NCBI GenBank assembly: GCA_947472995.1
Contig: CANJBO010000005.1
Location: forward strand, 1-64,000
Source: Chloroflexota bacterium
GTDB lineage: Bacteria > Chloroflexota > Dehalococcoidia > UBA2979
Length of the DNA stretch: 64,000 nt
Reading direction: 5' to 3'
Numbering within the stretch: the stretch's first letter is position 1; every line of letters begins with the position of its first letter. A program made the position numbers and the translations under genes. The notes under the pieces were generated by a model. The model was not told where the DNA came from, did no database searches, and saw only the letters and a list, made by a program, of their open reading frames with translations. Shown here piece by piece: positions 45,306 to 53,988 of the stretch.

Positions 45306-46730
45306 ATGGCGGATTTCGCGCTTCCCAACCTCGGCGAGAACATCAGCGAGGCCGACGTCCTGAAGATCCTTGTCGCCGAGGGCGACATGATCGCGGTCGA
45401 CCAGCCCCTGCTCGAGATCGAGACCGAGAAGGCGACGCTGGACGTCCCGTCGGAACTCGCCGGGCGCGTCACCAAGATCCACGTCGCCGCCGGCCAGGTG
45501 GTGAAGCCCGGCCAGGTGCTGATCACCGTCGAGAGCGGCGGCGCCCCCGCGGCCTCGGCGCCCGCGCCCGCCGCAGCCGCGCCTGCCCCCGCCGAGGCAC
45601 CCGCCCCCGCTGCTGCTCCGGCCGCGGCCCCGGCACCCGCACCCGCGGCCGAGGCGCCCGCGGCAGAGACCGCGCCCGCACCGGCCGCCCCTGCTGCGCC
45701 ATCCGCCCCTGCTGCGCCGGCGCCGCCCGCACCGCCCGCGCCGAGCCTCGGTCGCGAGCCCTCGATCGGGACGGGGGGCAACGCCACGACGCCGCCGCCC
45801 GCCGACACCCCCGTGTTCGCCGCACCCTCGACGCGCCACTTCGCGCGCGAGATCGGCGTCGACCTGCGCGGCCTCACCGGCACCGGCCCGCACGGCCGCA
45901 TCACCGAGGACGACGTGAAGCGCTACGCGCGCGAGCAGACGTCGCGCCCGATCATCGTGCAGATGCCCGCCGAGGCATCGGCCGGGGCCACAGCCGATCG
46001 CCCTCCCCTCCCCGACTTCACGCAGTGGGGCGAGGTGACGCGCGAGCCACTGTCGCGGCTGCGGCGCACCGTGGTCCGCAACATGGCGCAATCGTGGTCC
46101 GAGATCCCCCACGTGCACCTCTACCACCACGCCGACATCACGGAGATGGAGGAGCTGCGCCAGCGGTACAAGGACCGCGCGCGCGCCGCGGGCGGCAACC
46201 TCACGATCTCGGTGATGATCCTGAAGGTCGTCGCCGCCGCGCTGCGCGCCCACCCGCGCATGAACGCGAGCCTCGACCTCGAGACCAACGAGCTGATCTA
46301 CAAGAAGTACATCCACCTCGGCGTCGCCGTGGACACGGAGCGCGGGCTCGTCGTGCCGAAGATCGAGCACGTCGACCAGAAGAACATCATCGACCTGTCG
46401 GTGGAGTTGAACGAGCTCGCCACGCGCGCGCGCAGCAACGAGCTGACGATCGACGAGCAGCGCGGCTCCTCGTTCACGCTGACCAATCTCGGCAGCCTCG
46501 GCACCGGGTACTTCGACCCGATCATCAACTGGCCGGAGATCGCGATCCTCGGCCTCGGCCGCGCGGAGCAGGTCCCGGTTTGGGACAACGGCGAGTGGAA
46601 GCCGCAGCTGCGCATGCCGCTCTCGCTGGGCATGGACCACCGCGTCGTGGACGGCGCCGACGGCGCGCGCTTCATGTCGTGGATCGTCGATGCGATCAAG
46701 GACCCGATGATCATGGCGCTGGAGGGCTAA
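45306..46730 (+). CDS. aceF: Dihydrolipoamide acetyltransferase E2
   Basis: Core of the pyruvate dehydrogenase complex. The 474-residue chain has one lipoyl domain (residues 2-76) with the lipoylated lysine in ETEKATLDV, a long Ala-Pro linker (about 80-155), an E1/E3-binding domain (AAPSTRHFAREIGVDLRGLT) and the catalytic domain with DHRVVDGADGARF. E. coli E2 has three lipoyl domains; one is usual elsewhere. ATG 45306 gives the canonical MADFALPNLGENISEADV start. AGGAG stands 13 bases upstream, rather far. The gene follows aceE by 68 bases and precedes lpd by one base. Confidence 0.97.
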   Translation: MADFALPNLGENISEADVLKILVAEGDMIAVDQPLLEIETEKATLDVPSELAGRVTKIHVAAGQVVKPGQVLITVESGGAPAASAPAPAAAAPAPAEAPAPAAAPAAAPAPAPAAEAPAAETAPAPAAPAAPSAPAAPAPPAPPAPSLGREPSIGTGGNATTPPPADTPVFAAPSTRHFAREIGVDLRGLTGTGPHGRITEDDVKRYAREQTSRPIIVQMPAEASAGATADRPPLPDFTQWGEVTREPLSRLRRTVVRNMAQSWSEIPHVHLYHHADITEMEELRQRYKDRARAAGGNLTISVMILKVVAAALRAHPRMNASLDLETNELIYKKYIHLGVAVDTERGLVVPKIEHVDQKNIIDLSVELNELATRARSNELTIDEQRGSSFTLTNLGSLGTGYFDPIINWPEIAILGLGRAEQVPVWDNGEWKPQLRMPLSLGMDHRVVDGADGARFMSWIVDAIKDPMIMALEG

Positions 46731-46731
46731 C

Positions 46732-48180
46732 GTGACGACACCTCCTGCGACGCCTGCTTCCACTGACGCACCGCTGCGCGTCGCGATCCTCGGCGCCGGG
46801 CCGGGCGGCTACCCTGCCGCGTTCCTCGCCGCCGAGAAGGGCCTCGACGTCACGCTGATCGACATCGAGCAGAACCCCGGCGGCGTCTGCCTGTACCGCG
46901 GCTGCATCCCCAGCAAGGCGCTCCTCCACGTCGCGAACGTGGTGAACGAGGCGCACGAGGCCATCGAGCTGGGCGTGACGTTCGGCGAGCCGCAGATCGA
47001 CGTGGACCGCGTCCGCATCTGGAAGGACGACGTGGTCGCCAAGCTCACGGGCGGCCTCGGACAGCTCAGCCGCGCGCGCCACGTGAAGTACGTGCGCGGT
47101 CGCGGGCGCTTCTCCGGCCCGAACTCGATCCGCGTCTCGAACGACGGCGAGCTGAGCGAGGTCAACTTCGACTACGCGATCATCGCGACCGGCTCGACGC
47201 CCGCGATCCCGGGCCCGCTGCGCATCGAGTCCGACCGCGTGTGGGACTCCACCGCCGCGCTCGAGCTGCGCGAGGTGCCCGACACGCTGCTGATCATCGG
47301 CGGCGGCTACATCGGCCTCGAGATGGCCAGCGTGTACGCCGCGCTCGGCTCGCAGGTGACCGTCGTCGAGATGACCGGGAGCCTGCTTCCCGGCGTCGAC
47401 GCCGACCTCGTGCAGGCGCTGGAGCGGCGCATCAAGCCGAAGCTCGCGGAGCTGCTGCTCAACACCACCGTCGCCTCGATCGCGGACGACGAGTCGGGCG
47501 GCGTCGCCGTGGAGCTGACGGCCGTCGACAAGCACGAGACGCGCCGCTTCGACCGCGTGCTGATCGCCGTCGGCCGCCGGCCCAACACCGGCGACCTCGG
47601 TCTGGAACAGACAAAGGTCACGCTGAACACGCGCGGCTTCATCGAGACCGACCACCAGCGCCGCAGCGGCGAGCCCTCGATCTTCGCGATCGGCGACGTC
47701 GCCGGTGAGCCGATGCTCGCGCACAAGGCCACGCACGAGGGCCGCGTCGCGATCGAGACGATCGCCGGCGAGCCCGCCGCGTGGGAGCCCGCCGCGATCC
47801 CCGCCGTCGTGTTCACCGACCCGGAGATCGCGTGGTGCGGCCTGACGGAGAACGAGGCCCGCACGCGGGGCATCGACGTCGAGGTGACGAAGTACCCGTG
47901 GACCGCCTCCGGCCGCGCGCTGACGATGGCGCGCTCCGACGGCTTCACGAAGCTGATCATCGAGCCGCGCACGGAGCGCATCCTCGGCATGGCGGTCGTC
48001 GGCCACGGCGCCGGCGAGTTGATCGCCGAGGGCGTCCTGGCCGTCGAGATGGGCGCCTGCGTCGAGGACCTCCAGCGCTCGATCCACCCCCACCCGACGC
48101 TGACCGAGACGGTGATGGAGTCGGCCGAGACGTTCTACAACACCAGCCCGCACTACATCGCGCGCCGTCGCCGCTCGTAG
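46732..48180 (+). CDS. lpdA: Dihydrolipoamide dehydrogenase E3
   Basis: FAD enzyme that reoxidises the lipoyl arm and makes NADH. The 482-residue chain shows the FAD loop ILGAGPGGYPAA, the redox disulfide in GGVCLYRGCIPSKAL, the NAD loop IIGGGYIGLEMAS, FAIGDVAGEPMLAHKA and the dimer-interface histidine-glutamate pair HPHPTLTE. GTG 46732 is one base after the E2 stop. The disulfide loop has LYRG in place of the usual LNVG/LNRG, a mild difference. It completes the three-gene complex operon; the same E3 may also serve other lipoyl complexes. Confidence 0.97.
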   Translation: MTTPPATPASTDAPLRVAILGAGPGGYPAAFLAAEKGLDVTLIDIEQNPGGVCLYRGCIPSKALLHVANVVNEAHEAIELGVTFGEPQIDVDRVRIWKDDVVAKLTGGLGQLSRARHVKYVRGRGRFSGPNSIRVSNDGELSEVNFDYAIIATGSTPAIPGPLRIESDRVWDSTAALELREVPDTLLIIGGGYIGLEMASVYAALGSQVTVVEMTGSLLPGVDADLVQALERRIKPKLAELLLNTTVASIADDESGGVAVELTAVDKHETRRFDRVLIAVGRRPNTGDLGLEQTKVTLNTRGFIETDHQRRSGEPSIFAIGDVAGEPMLAHKATHEGRVAIETIAGEPAAWEPAAIPAVVFTDPEIAWCGLTENEARTRGIDVEVTKYPWTASGRALTMARSDGFTKLIIEPRTERILGMAVVGHGAGELIAEGVLAVEMGACVEDLQRSIHPHPTLTETVMESAETFYNTSPHYIARRRRS

Positions 48181-48309
48181 CGGACCGGAATTCCCCGTCC
48201 GCGGCGGGTGCCGCGTCCGAATTGCCGGGCGGCGCTAGAGCCCCCCACCTTCACGGCGTAGACTGCGACGACGGGCGCTGAGGGCGCCCGCTGTCGTGGA
48301 GGGGCCGCC

Positions 48310-49479
<1,170 letters not shown>

Positions 49480-49500
49480 CCCTCGACGCTGCACGTACCG

Positions 49501-49526
49501 AGACGGCGCGGGTGACCGCGCCGTCT
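49501..49526 (+). terminator. Stem-loop after aminotransferase gene
   Basis: Eleven perfect base pairs (agacggcgcgg with ccgcgccgtct) close a GTGA tetraloop, followed by tcgtgt. The stem is nearly the same as that at 50538. Confidence 0.8.
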
Positions 49527-49544
49527 TCGTGTCCGCGGCCTCGC

Positions 49545-49575
49545 TTGACCCTCACGTAGCGTCAGGCCGTACGTT
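49545..49575 (+). promoter_or_regulatory. MerR-type promoter/operator of the TipAS regulator gene
   Basis: TTGACC (49545-49550) and TACGTT (49570-49575) are separated by 19 bases, the over-long spacing that MerR proteins correct by twisting DNA. The spacer holds an imperfect dyad, cctcacg-tag-cgtcagg (49549-49565, six of seven pairs). The regulator gene starts 20 bases after the -10 box, so this is an autoregulated promoter. Confidence 0.75.
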
Positions 49576-49595
49576 CGATCTCGCTGGAGGGCGAG

Positions 49596-50396
49596 ATGGA
49601 ACGTCGCATGCGTGGCACATCGAACGGCACGTCGGAGACGTACAGCATCGGCGAGGTGGCCCGGATGGCCGGCGTCACCACGCGCGCGCTGCACCACTAC
49701 GACGAGATCGCGCTGCTCCGGCCCTCGACGCGGACGGCGGCGGGCTACCGCCGCTACACGCGGGCCGACCTGCTGCGGCTGCAGCGCATCAGGCTGTACC
49801 GCGCGCTGGACTTCGGGCTGGAGGACGTGCGCGCGCTCCTCGACGCCCCGGACGAGGAGCTGCGCGCGGCGCTCGTCAGCCAGCGCGCCTCGCTGCTCCA
49901 CCGCCTCGAGGAGACGCAGTCGCTGGTCGCGATCATCGACCGCGTCCTCGACACCCCGACAGACACGCACAGGGAAGGTGCACACATGGTCGCCGAAGAG
50001 ATGTTCAAGGACTTTCGCAACGAGGAGTTCGAGAAGGAGGCGGAGGAGCGCTGGGGCGGTACCGACGCGTGGAAGGAGTCCAAGCGCCGCGTCGCCTCGT
50101 ACAGCCTCGACGACTGGAAGGTGATGGCCGTCGAGGCGAAGGCGATCAACGACGCGCTCCTCGCGCACATGCAGGCGGGTCACCTCGCCTCGTCGCCCGA
50201 GGTCGCCGCCGTCGCCGAGGAGCACCGGCAGCACATCAGCCGGTGGTTCTACGACTGCAGCACCGACGTACACGTCGGCCTCGCCGACATGTACGTCGCC
50301 GACCCGCGCTTCGCAGCGAGCTACGACACGCAGGCCCCCGGCTTCGCCGCGTACGTCTCCGAGGCAATCCGCGCCAACGCGGAGCATGCGAGATAG
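49596..50396 (+). CDS. MerR family regulator with TipAS effector domain
   Basis: A 266-residue transcription activator. The N-terminal winged helix-turn-helix reads YSIGEVARMAGVTTRALHHY with AGYRRYTRADL, followed by a dimer coiled coil to about residue 110. The C-terminal half (about 130-255) is the TipAS antibiotic-recognition fold, seen in DFRNEEFEKEAEERWGGTDA and WFYDCSTDVHVGLADMYV. In TipAL this domain traps thiopeptides on a cysteine; a cysteine is present here in the loop FYDCST, though equivalence is unproven. ATG 49596 follows ggaggg. No drug pump gene is adjacent, so its regulon is unknown apart from itself. Confidence 0.88.
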   Translation: MERRMRGTSNGTSETYSIGEVARMAGVTTRALHHYDEIALLRPSTRTAAGYRRYTRADLLRLQRIRLYRALDFGLEDVRALLDAPDEELRAALVSQRASLLHRLEETQSLVAIIDRVLDTPTDTHREGAHMVAEEMFKDFRNEEFEKEAEERWGGTDAWKESKRRVASYSLDDWKVMAVEAKAINDALLAHMQAGHLASSPEVAAVAEEHRQHISRWFYDCSTDVHVGLADMYVADPRFAASYDTQAPGFAAYVSEAIRANAEHAR

Positions 50397-50403
50397 TTCA
50401 GCC

Positions 50404-50524
50404 GGGAGGCCCTCACCCCAGCCCTCTCCCACCAGTGGGAGAGGGTTCTGAAGTTCACGAGACAAGTTCTGAACTTCTGGCCCCCTCTCCCATTCCTGGG
50501 AGAGGGCTGGGGTGAGGGCCTCCC
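50404..50524. repeat. C-rich palindromic repeat, full 121-bp element
   Basis: Perfect 28-bp inverted arms (50404-50431 and 50497-50524, beginning gggaggccctcaccccagcc) enclose a centre with a second dyad (gttctgaagttc and agttctgaac) and two smaller ctctccca hairpins. It is the most complete member of the family. No clear target duplication flanks it. Confidence 0.85.
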
Positions 50525-50537
50525 ATCCGGACGCAAA

Positions 50538-50561
50538 GACGGCGCGGTCGCCCGCGCCGTC
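50538..50561. terminator. Stem-loop between TipAS gene and DAHP synthase gene
   Basis: Ten perfect base pairs (gacggcgcgg with ccgcgccgtc) close a TCGC loop, 28 bases past the stop of the minus-strand synthase gene. It can serve both convergent genes. Confidence 0.8.
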
Positions 50562-50588
50562 CTCGTGTCTTCGTAGCCCTCGAGGGCG

Positions 50589-51644
50589 CTAGCTGGCGGG
50601 GACCGGGACGCGCTCGGCGGCCTCGGTGAGGAGCGCCTCGGTCTCGTCCCAGCCGATGCAGGCGTCGGTGATCGACACGCCGTACTGGAGCGCGGAGAGG
50701 TCCTTGCCCAGCGGCTGGCTGCCCGGGAAGAGGTGGCTCTCCAGCATCAGGCCGACGATGCCGTTGTTGCCCGCAGCGCGCTGCGCGATGACGTCGCGGA
50801 ACGCGATCTGCTGGTTGTTGTGGTTCTTCTGCGAGTTGGCGTGGCTGCAGTCGACCAGCAAGTGCTCCGGCAGACCGGCCTTCTGGAGCAGCCCCTGCGC
50901 CGAGCGCACGCTGGCGTCGTCGTAGTTCGGGCCGGTCGTGCCGCCGCGCAGCATGATGTGGCCGTCCGCGTTGCCCGTCGTGTGCACAATGCTCGCGAGG
51001 CCGCTGCCATCGATGCCGAGGAACGCGTGCGGCGAGCGCGCGGCGATCATCGCGGCGACCGCGATGTCGATGTCGCCCGTCGTGCCGTTCTTGAAGCCGA
51101 CCGGCATGCTCAGCCCGCTCGCCATCTCGCGGTGCGTCTGGCTCTCCGTTGTGCGGGCGCCGATCGCCGCCCACGAGATCAGCCCCGCGAGGTACTGCGG
51201 GACGATCGGGTCGAGGAACTCGGTGCAGGCCGCGAGGCCCATCTCGTTCACCTGCAGCAGGAGCCGGCGCGCGGTGCGCAGCCCTTCCTGGATGTCGAAC
51301 GTGCCGTCGAGGTGCGGGTCGTTCAGCCAGCCCTTCCAGCCGACCGTCGTGCGCGGCTTCTCGAAGTACACGCGCATGACGATGACGAGGCGGCCCTCCA
51401 TCTCCTTCGCGAGCTTCGCGAGGCGTCCCGCGTACTCGAGCGAAGACTGCTCGTCGTGGATGGAGCAGGGACCGACGAGCATCAGCATGCGCGGGTCGTT
51501 CCCGTGCAGGATGTCGCGGATCGCCTTGCGGTTCTTGATCACCGTGTCGATGGCAGCCTGGGACAGCGGGATCTCGCGATCCAGCTCGTCCGGCGACATC
51601 AGGGGGGTTGTTTCTGCCACGTTCACGTCTGAAGTAGAGCGCAT
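50589..51644 (-). CDS. aroG: 3-deoxy-7-phosphoheptulonate synthase (DAHP synthase, type I alpha)
   Basis: First enzyme of the shikimate pathway: joins phosphoenolpyruvate and erythrose 4-phosphate. The 351-residue length matches E. coli AroG (350). Family blocks are MLMLVGPCSIHD near residue 60, MRVYFEKPRTTVGWKGWLND, IGARTTESQTHREMASGLS, GFKNGTTGDIDIAVAAM, LLVDCSHANSQKN with the metal histidine, and GLMLESHLFPGSQ. Which aromatic amino acid inhibits it cannot be read safely. ATG 51644 follows ggagg at about ten bases. A strong inverted repeat lies about 50 bases upstream. Confidence 0.95.
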   Translation of the reverse strand: MRSTSDVNVAETTPLMSPDELDREIPLSQAAIDTVIKNRKAIRDILHGNDPRMLMLVGPCSIHDEQSSLEYAGRLAKLAKEMEGRLVIVMRVYFEKPRTTVGWKGWLNDPHLDGTFDIQEGLRTARRLLLQVNEMGLAACTEFLDPIVPQYLAGLISWAAIGARTTESQTHREMASGLSMPVGFKNGTTGDIDIAVAAMIAARSPHAFLGIDGSGLASIVHTTGNADGHIMLRGGTTGPNYDDASVRSAQGLLQKAGLPEHLLVDCSHANSQKNHNNQQIAFRDVIAQRAAGNNGIVGLMLESHLFPGSQPLGKDLSALQYGVSITDACIGWDETEALLTEAAERVPVPAS

Positions 51645-51693
51645 GGGGAGTCGCCCTCCGGGGTGCTGCCGCCTCGGCGGCCGGGGTGGTGCT

Positions 51694-51722
51694 GAGAGCC
51701 TCGTTATTGTAACGAGGCTCTC
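51694..51722 (-). promoter_or_regulatory. Perfect 13-bp palindrome before aroG
   Basis: gagagcctcgtta, a 3-base centre, then its exact complement. On the minus strand the centre forms TACAAT, a fair -10 box, which would make this an operator over the aroG promoter. Alternatively it is the terminator of the minus-strand gene that ends at 51780. Confidence 0.55.
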
Positions 51723-51779
51723 GCCAACATATGTCATGCGAGGGTAAACGCGCCATCCCCGAGGGAGACGGGCCTGCGG

Positions 51780-52187
51780 CTAGGTCGGGTTCGACTCGCA
51801 CTGGGTATACGTGTCGGTGCCGCCCTGCCCCTGGCAGATGTCGGTGCCCTGCTGGCCTCGCAGGTCGTCCGCGGCCGCGCCGCCGATGAGGCAGTCGTTG
51901 CCGTTGCCCGCATCGATCCGGGTGGCGTTGCTGCGTCCCAGCAGCAGCTCCGAGGCGGCCGTACCCGACAGCGTGCCGCTGGCCGGCGCGACGAGGACAT
52001 TGGTGAGCGTCGCGCGGTTCGAGCACATCGTCGCGGTCACCAGCACCGAAGCCGAGATCGTCGAGGTCGCGATGTCGAGCTTCGCCGGTGTCGCCATCGT
52101 CAGGTTCGCCGTGTGCGCCGTCGAGGTCACGCCGAAGGCGGCCGCGAACAGCAGCCCCATCACGGCGCCGATGCGGAGCGCCATCAT
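51780..52187 (-). CDS. Small exported protein with calcium-binding-like repeat
   Basis: A 135-residue protein with a signal peptide (ALRIGAVMGLLFAAAFGVTS, cut after about residue 27), a Thr/Ser-rich beta domain with one internal cysteine (VTATMCSNRATLTN), and a C-terminal stretch NDCLIGGAAADDLRGQQG that resembles one and a half RTX calcium-binding nonapeptides. Three further cysteines (DCL, DIC, QCE) may pair. I do not know a named family. Its ATG overlaps the stop of the DUF5305-like gene (ATGA), so the two form an operon. Confidence 0.65.
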   Translation of the reverse strand: MMALRIGAVMGLLFAAAFGVTSTAHTANLTMATPAKLDIATSTISASVLVTATMCSNRATLTNVLVAPASGTLSGTAASELLLGRSNATRIDAGNGNDCLIGGAAADDLRGQQGTDICQGQGGTDTYTQCESNPT

Positions 52188-53092
52188 GCGGTCACCGGCT
52201 TTCGTACCGGCGCGACGGCGTAGAGGTAGGTGATGCCCGGCTCGACGAGCAGGTACTGGTCGCCCACGGCGAGCTTGCAGTGCAGAATCGAGCCCTGCGT
52301 GCGGCGCGCCATGCGCGCGAGCTCCTCGAACTCCGCAACGCCGACGAGCTGGCCGCCGAAGTCGATCGCGGCAGCGTCGGTCCGCACCAGGAGGTCGGCG
52401 TAGCGGGCCTCGATCATCGCGGCCTCGCCGGCGCGCTCGGTCATGCGCGTCGCGACGCTCATCGTCACCAGCCCGCCGATCGAGACGAGCACGAACGACA
52501 GCGAGGCGAACCGCATCCACCCGTAGGAGATGCTGAACGGCAGCAGCGGCACCTTCACGGACCACGGCTCGCGGATCGTCGTCGAGACCGTGCCGCCCTG
52601 CTGCTGCTTCAGCTCCTCGGGCTGGTTCACCGCGAACTGGTACTGGTCGAACGCGAAGACGACATCCTTGCGGTAGTCCATGTTGACGCCCTGGCCGGAC
52701 ACGCGGGCGCTGCCGACCACCGTCTGCTTCAGGTTGATGCGGTACTGCGCGAACGTCACGCCGGCCGCCGTCTCCATCTGGCGGATCATCTCGCGCACGT
52801 CGCGCAGCGAGAGCGACCCGATCGTCTTCGTGTTCGGGCCGGAGAGCCGCGTCTCCGGGACGACGCTGAGCGTGCGCTTCCAGCCGTTGGCGCCCGAGAT
52901 CTCGGCGTCGAGGCGCACCGTGCCGGTGACGTCGGAGATGAGCGCCATCGGCATCGCGCCCTCGACGTCGTAGTTGAACGTGAAGTCGACGCGATCGGCG
53001 AGCGCGGTGAAGACCGGGTCGCCCGTCGTCGCGAGCGGGGTGTCGTAGACGCCGGGTGCGGAACGAAGCCGTCGAGGGTCAGGAGGAGGCAT
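52184..53092 (-). CDS. DUF5305-like membrane protein, 5'-truncated
   Basis: The intact part matches the DUF5305 pattern I recall: YDTPLATTGDPVFTALADRV, DFTFNYDVEG, GANGWKRTLSVVPETRLSG, then a tail with one membrane span (FASLSFVLVSIGGLVTM, about residue 200) and a cytosolic end. DUF5305 proteins normally carry an N-terminal signal or membrane segment and about 50 more residues before this point; none is found here. The first usable ATG (53092) lies inside the DDAH coding sequence in another frame. The gene therefore appears to have lost its 5' end in a deletion or misjoin. Without a signal the topology would be wrong, so the product may not work. Function of the family is unknown. Confidence 0.6.
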   Translation of the reverse strand: MPPPDPRRLRSAPGVYDTPLATTGDPVFTALADRVDFTFNYDVEGAMPMALISDVTGTVRLDAEISGANGWKRTLSVVPETRLSGPNTKTIGSLSLRDVREMIRQMETAAGVTFAQYRINLKQTVVGSARVSGQGVNMDYRKDVVFAFDQYQFAVNQPEELKQQQGGTVSTTIREPWSVKVPLLPFSISYGWMRFASLSFVLVSIGGLVTMSVATRMTERAGEAAMIEARYADLLVRTDAAAIDFGGQLVGVAEFEELARMARRTQGSILHCKLAVGDQYLLVEPGITYLYAVAPVRKPVTA

Positions 53093-53862
53093 TTCACGCT
53101 GCCGCCCGCCTTGATGAACTCCGCCGTCGGGGTTTCCACGCACCGGTACCCGCGCGAGCGAAGCGCGGCGACGGTCGCGTCACAGCCGGTGTTCAGCACC
53201 ACGGTCTCCCCGACGAGCAGCGCGTTGCAGGCGAAGCGGAGCGCGTCGGCTTCGGGTACCTCGATCAGGTCGGGCACGGCAGCGCGCAGCGTCGCCACGG
53301 CGGCCGGGCTGAACGCGCCGGGCACGTAGGCGGCGAGGCCCGCCGCGATCGGGAAGAAGCACGTGTCGAGGTGGTAGAAGCGCGGGGCGACCAGCTCCAG
53401 CCGCACGAGCGGCTCGCCGAGCACGCCCTCGAGGGCGTCGAGTGCGGCCGGGTCGGTGCGGAAGCCGTGGGCAGCGAAGACGTGGCCGGCGCCGGAGAGC
53501 ACGTCGCCCTCGCCCTCCCAGCGCGCGGACTCCGGGAGTCGCACGACCTCGTACCCGCGCTCCGCGAACCAGCGTTCGAAGCGGGCGGCCTCCGGCTGGC
53601 GCTCCGCGAACCGGAAGTTCGAGACGACGAAGCGCCGTCCGAGGACGACGCCGGCGTTCGCGGTGAACACCATGTCCGGCACGTCCTCGCCCGGCTCCAC
53701 GAGTTCCACCCGCACGCCGAGCCGCACCAGCACGTCACGCAGCACGGCCCATTGCGCGCGCGCCTCGTCTGTGCGGACGGCGTCGGCGCGGTGCATCCAC
53801 GGGTTGATCTCGTAGGCGATGCGGTAGTGCGCGGGCTCGCACATCAGGACGTGCTCGCTCAC
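52786..53862 (-). CDS. Dimethylarginine dimethylaminohydrolase-like protein with aberrant tail
   Basis: Guanidino-group-modifying enzyme of the DDAH/amidinotransferase superfamily, which hydrolyses methylated arginines or related compounds. Residues 1 to about 270 look intact: INPWMHRADAV, VFTANAGVVLGRRFVVSNFR, the catalytic histidine in FYHLDTCFFPI and the catalytic cysteine in FIKAGGSVKCLLLTLDG. GTG 53862 follows gaggagg. No stop follows the normal C-terminus; the frame runs on for about 90 codons of Arg-Ser-rich sequence that is an out-of-frame reading of the DUF5305-like gene, ending at 52786. The catalytic core may still function, but the tail is abnormal. The gene is divergent from 6-phosphogluconate dehydrogenase. 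Confidence 0.75.
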   Translation of the reverse strand: MSEHVLMCEPAHYRIAYEINPWMHRADAVRTDEARAQWAVLRDVLVRLGVRVELVEPGEDVPDMVFTANAGVVLGRRFVVSNFRFAERQPEAARFERWFAERGYEVVRLPESARWEGEGDVLSGAGHVFAAHGFRTDPAALDALEGVLGEPLVRLELVAPRFYHLDTCFFPIAAGLAAYVPGAFSPAAVATLRAAVPDLIEVPEADALRFACNALLVGETVVLNTGCDATVAALRSRGYRCVETPTAEFIKAGGSVKCLLLTLDGFVPHPASTTPRSRRRATRSSPRSPIASTSRSTTTSRARCRWRSSPTSPARCASTPRSRAPTAGSARSASSRRRGSPARTRRRSGRSRCATCAR

Positions 53863-53988
53863 GGGACCTCCTCGCGCGCTGCTCCACCAGCATGGCACGT
53901 CGTCGCACGAGGGCGCGTCGGTACGCGGCCCGCGCGCTACCGTGCGAGGTGGCGCGCGCGGGGTACGCGCACGCCCCGGAGGTGCGCG

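Noticed and set aside
48265-48309. Riboswitch in the aminotransferase leader
   Set aside because: Only one 7-bp hairpin fits in about 40 bases. No known aptamer core was recognised.
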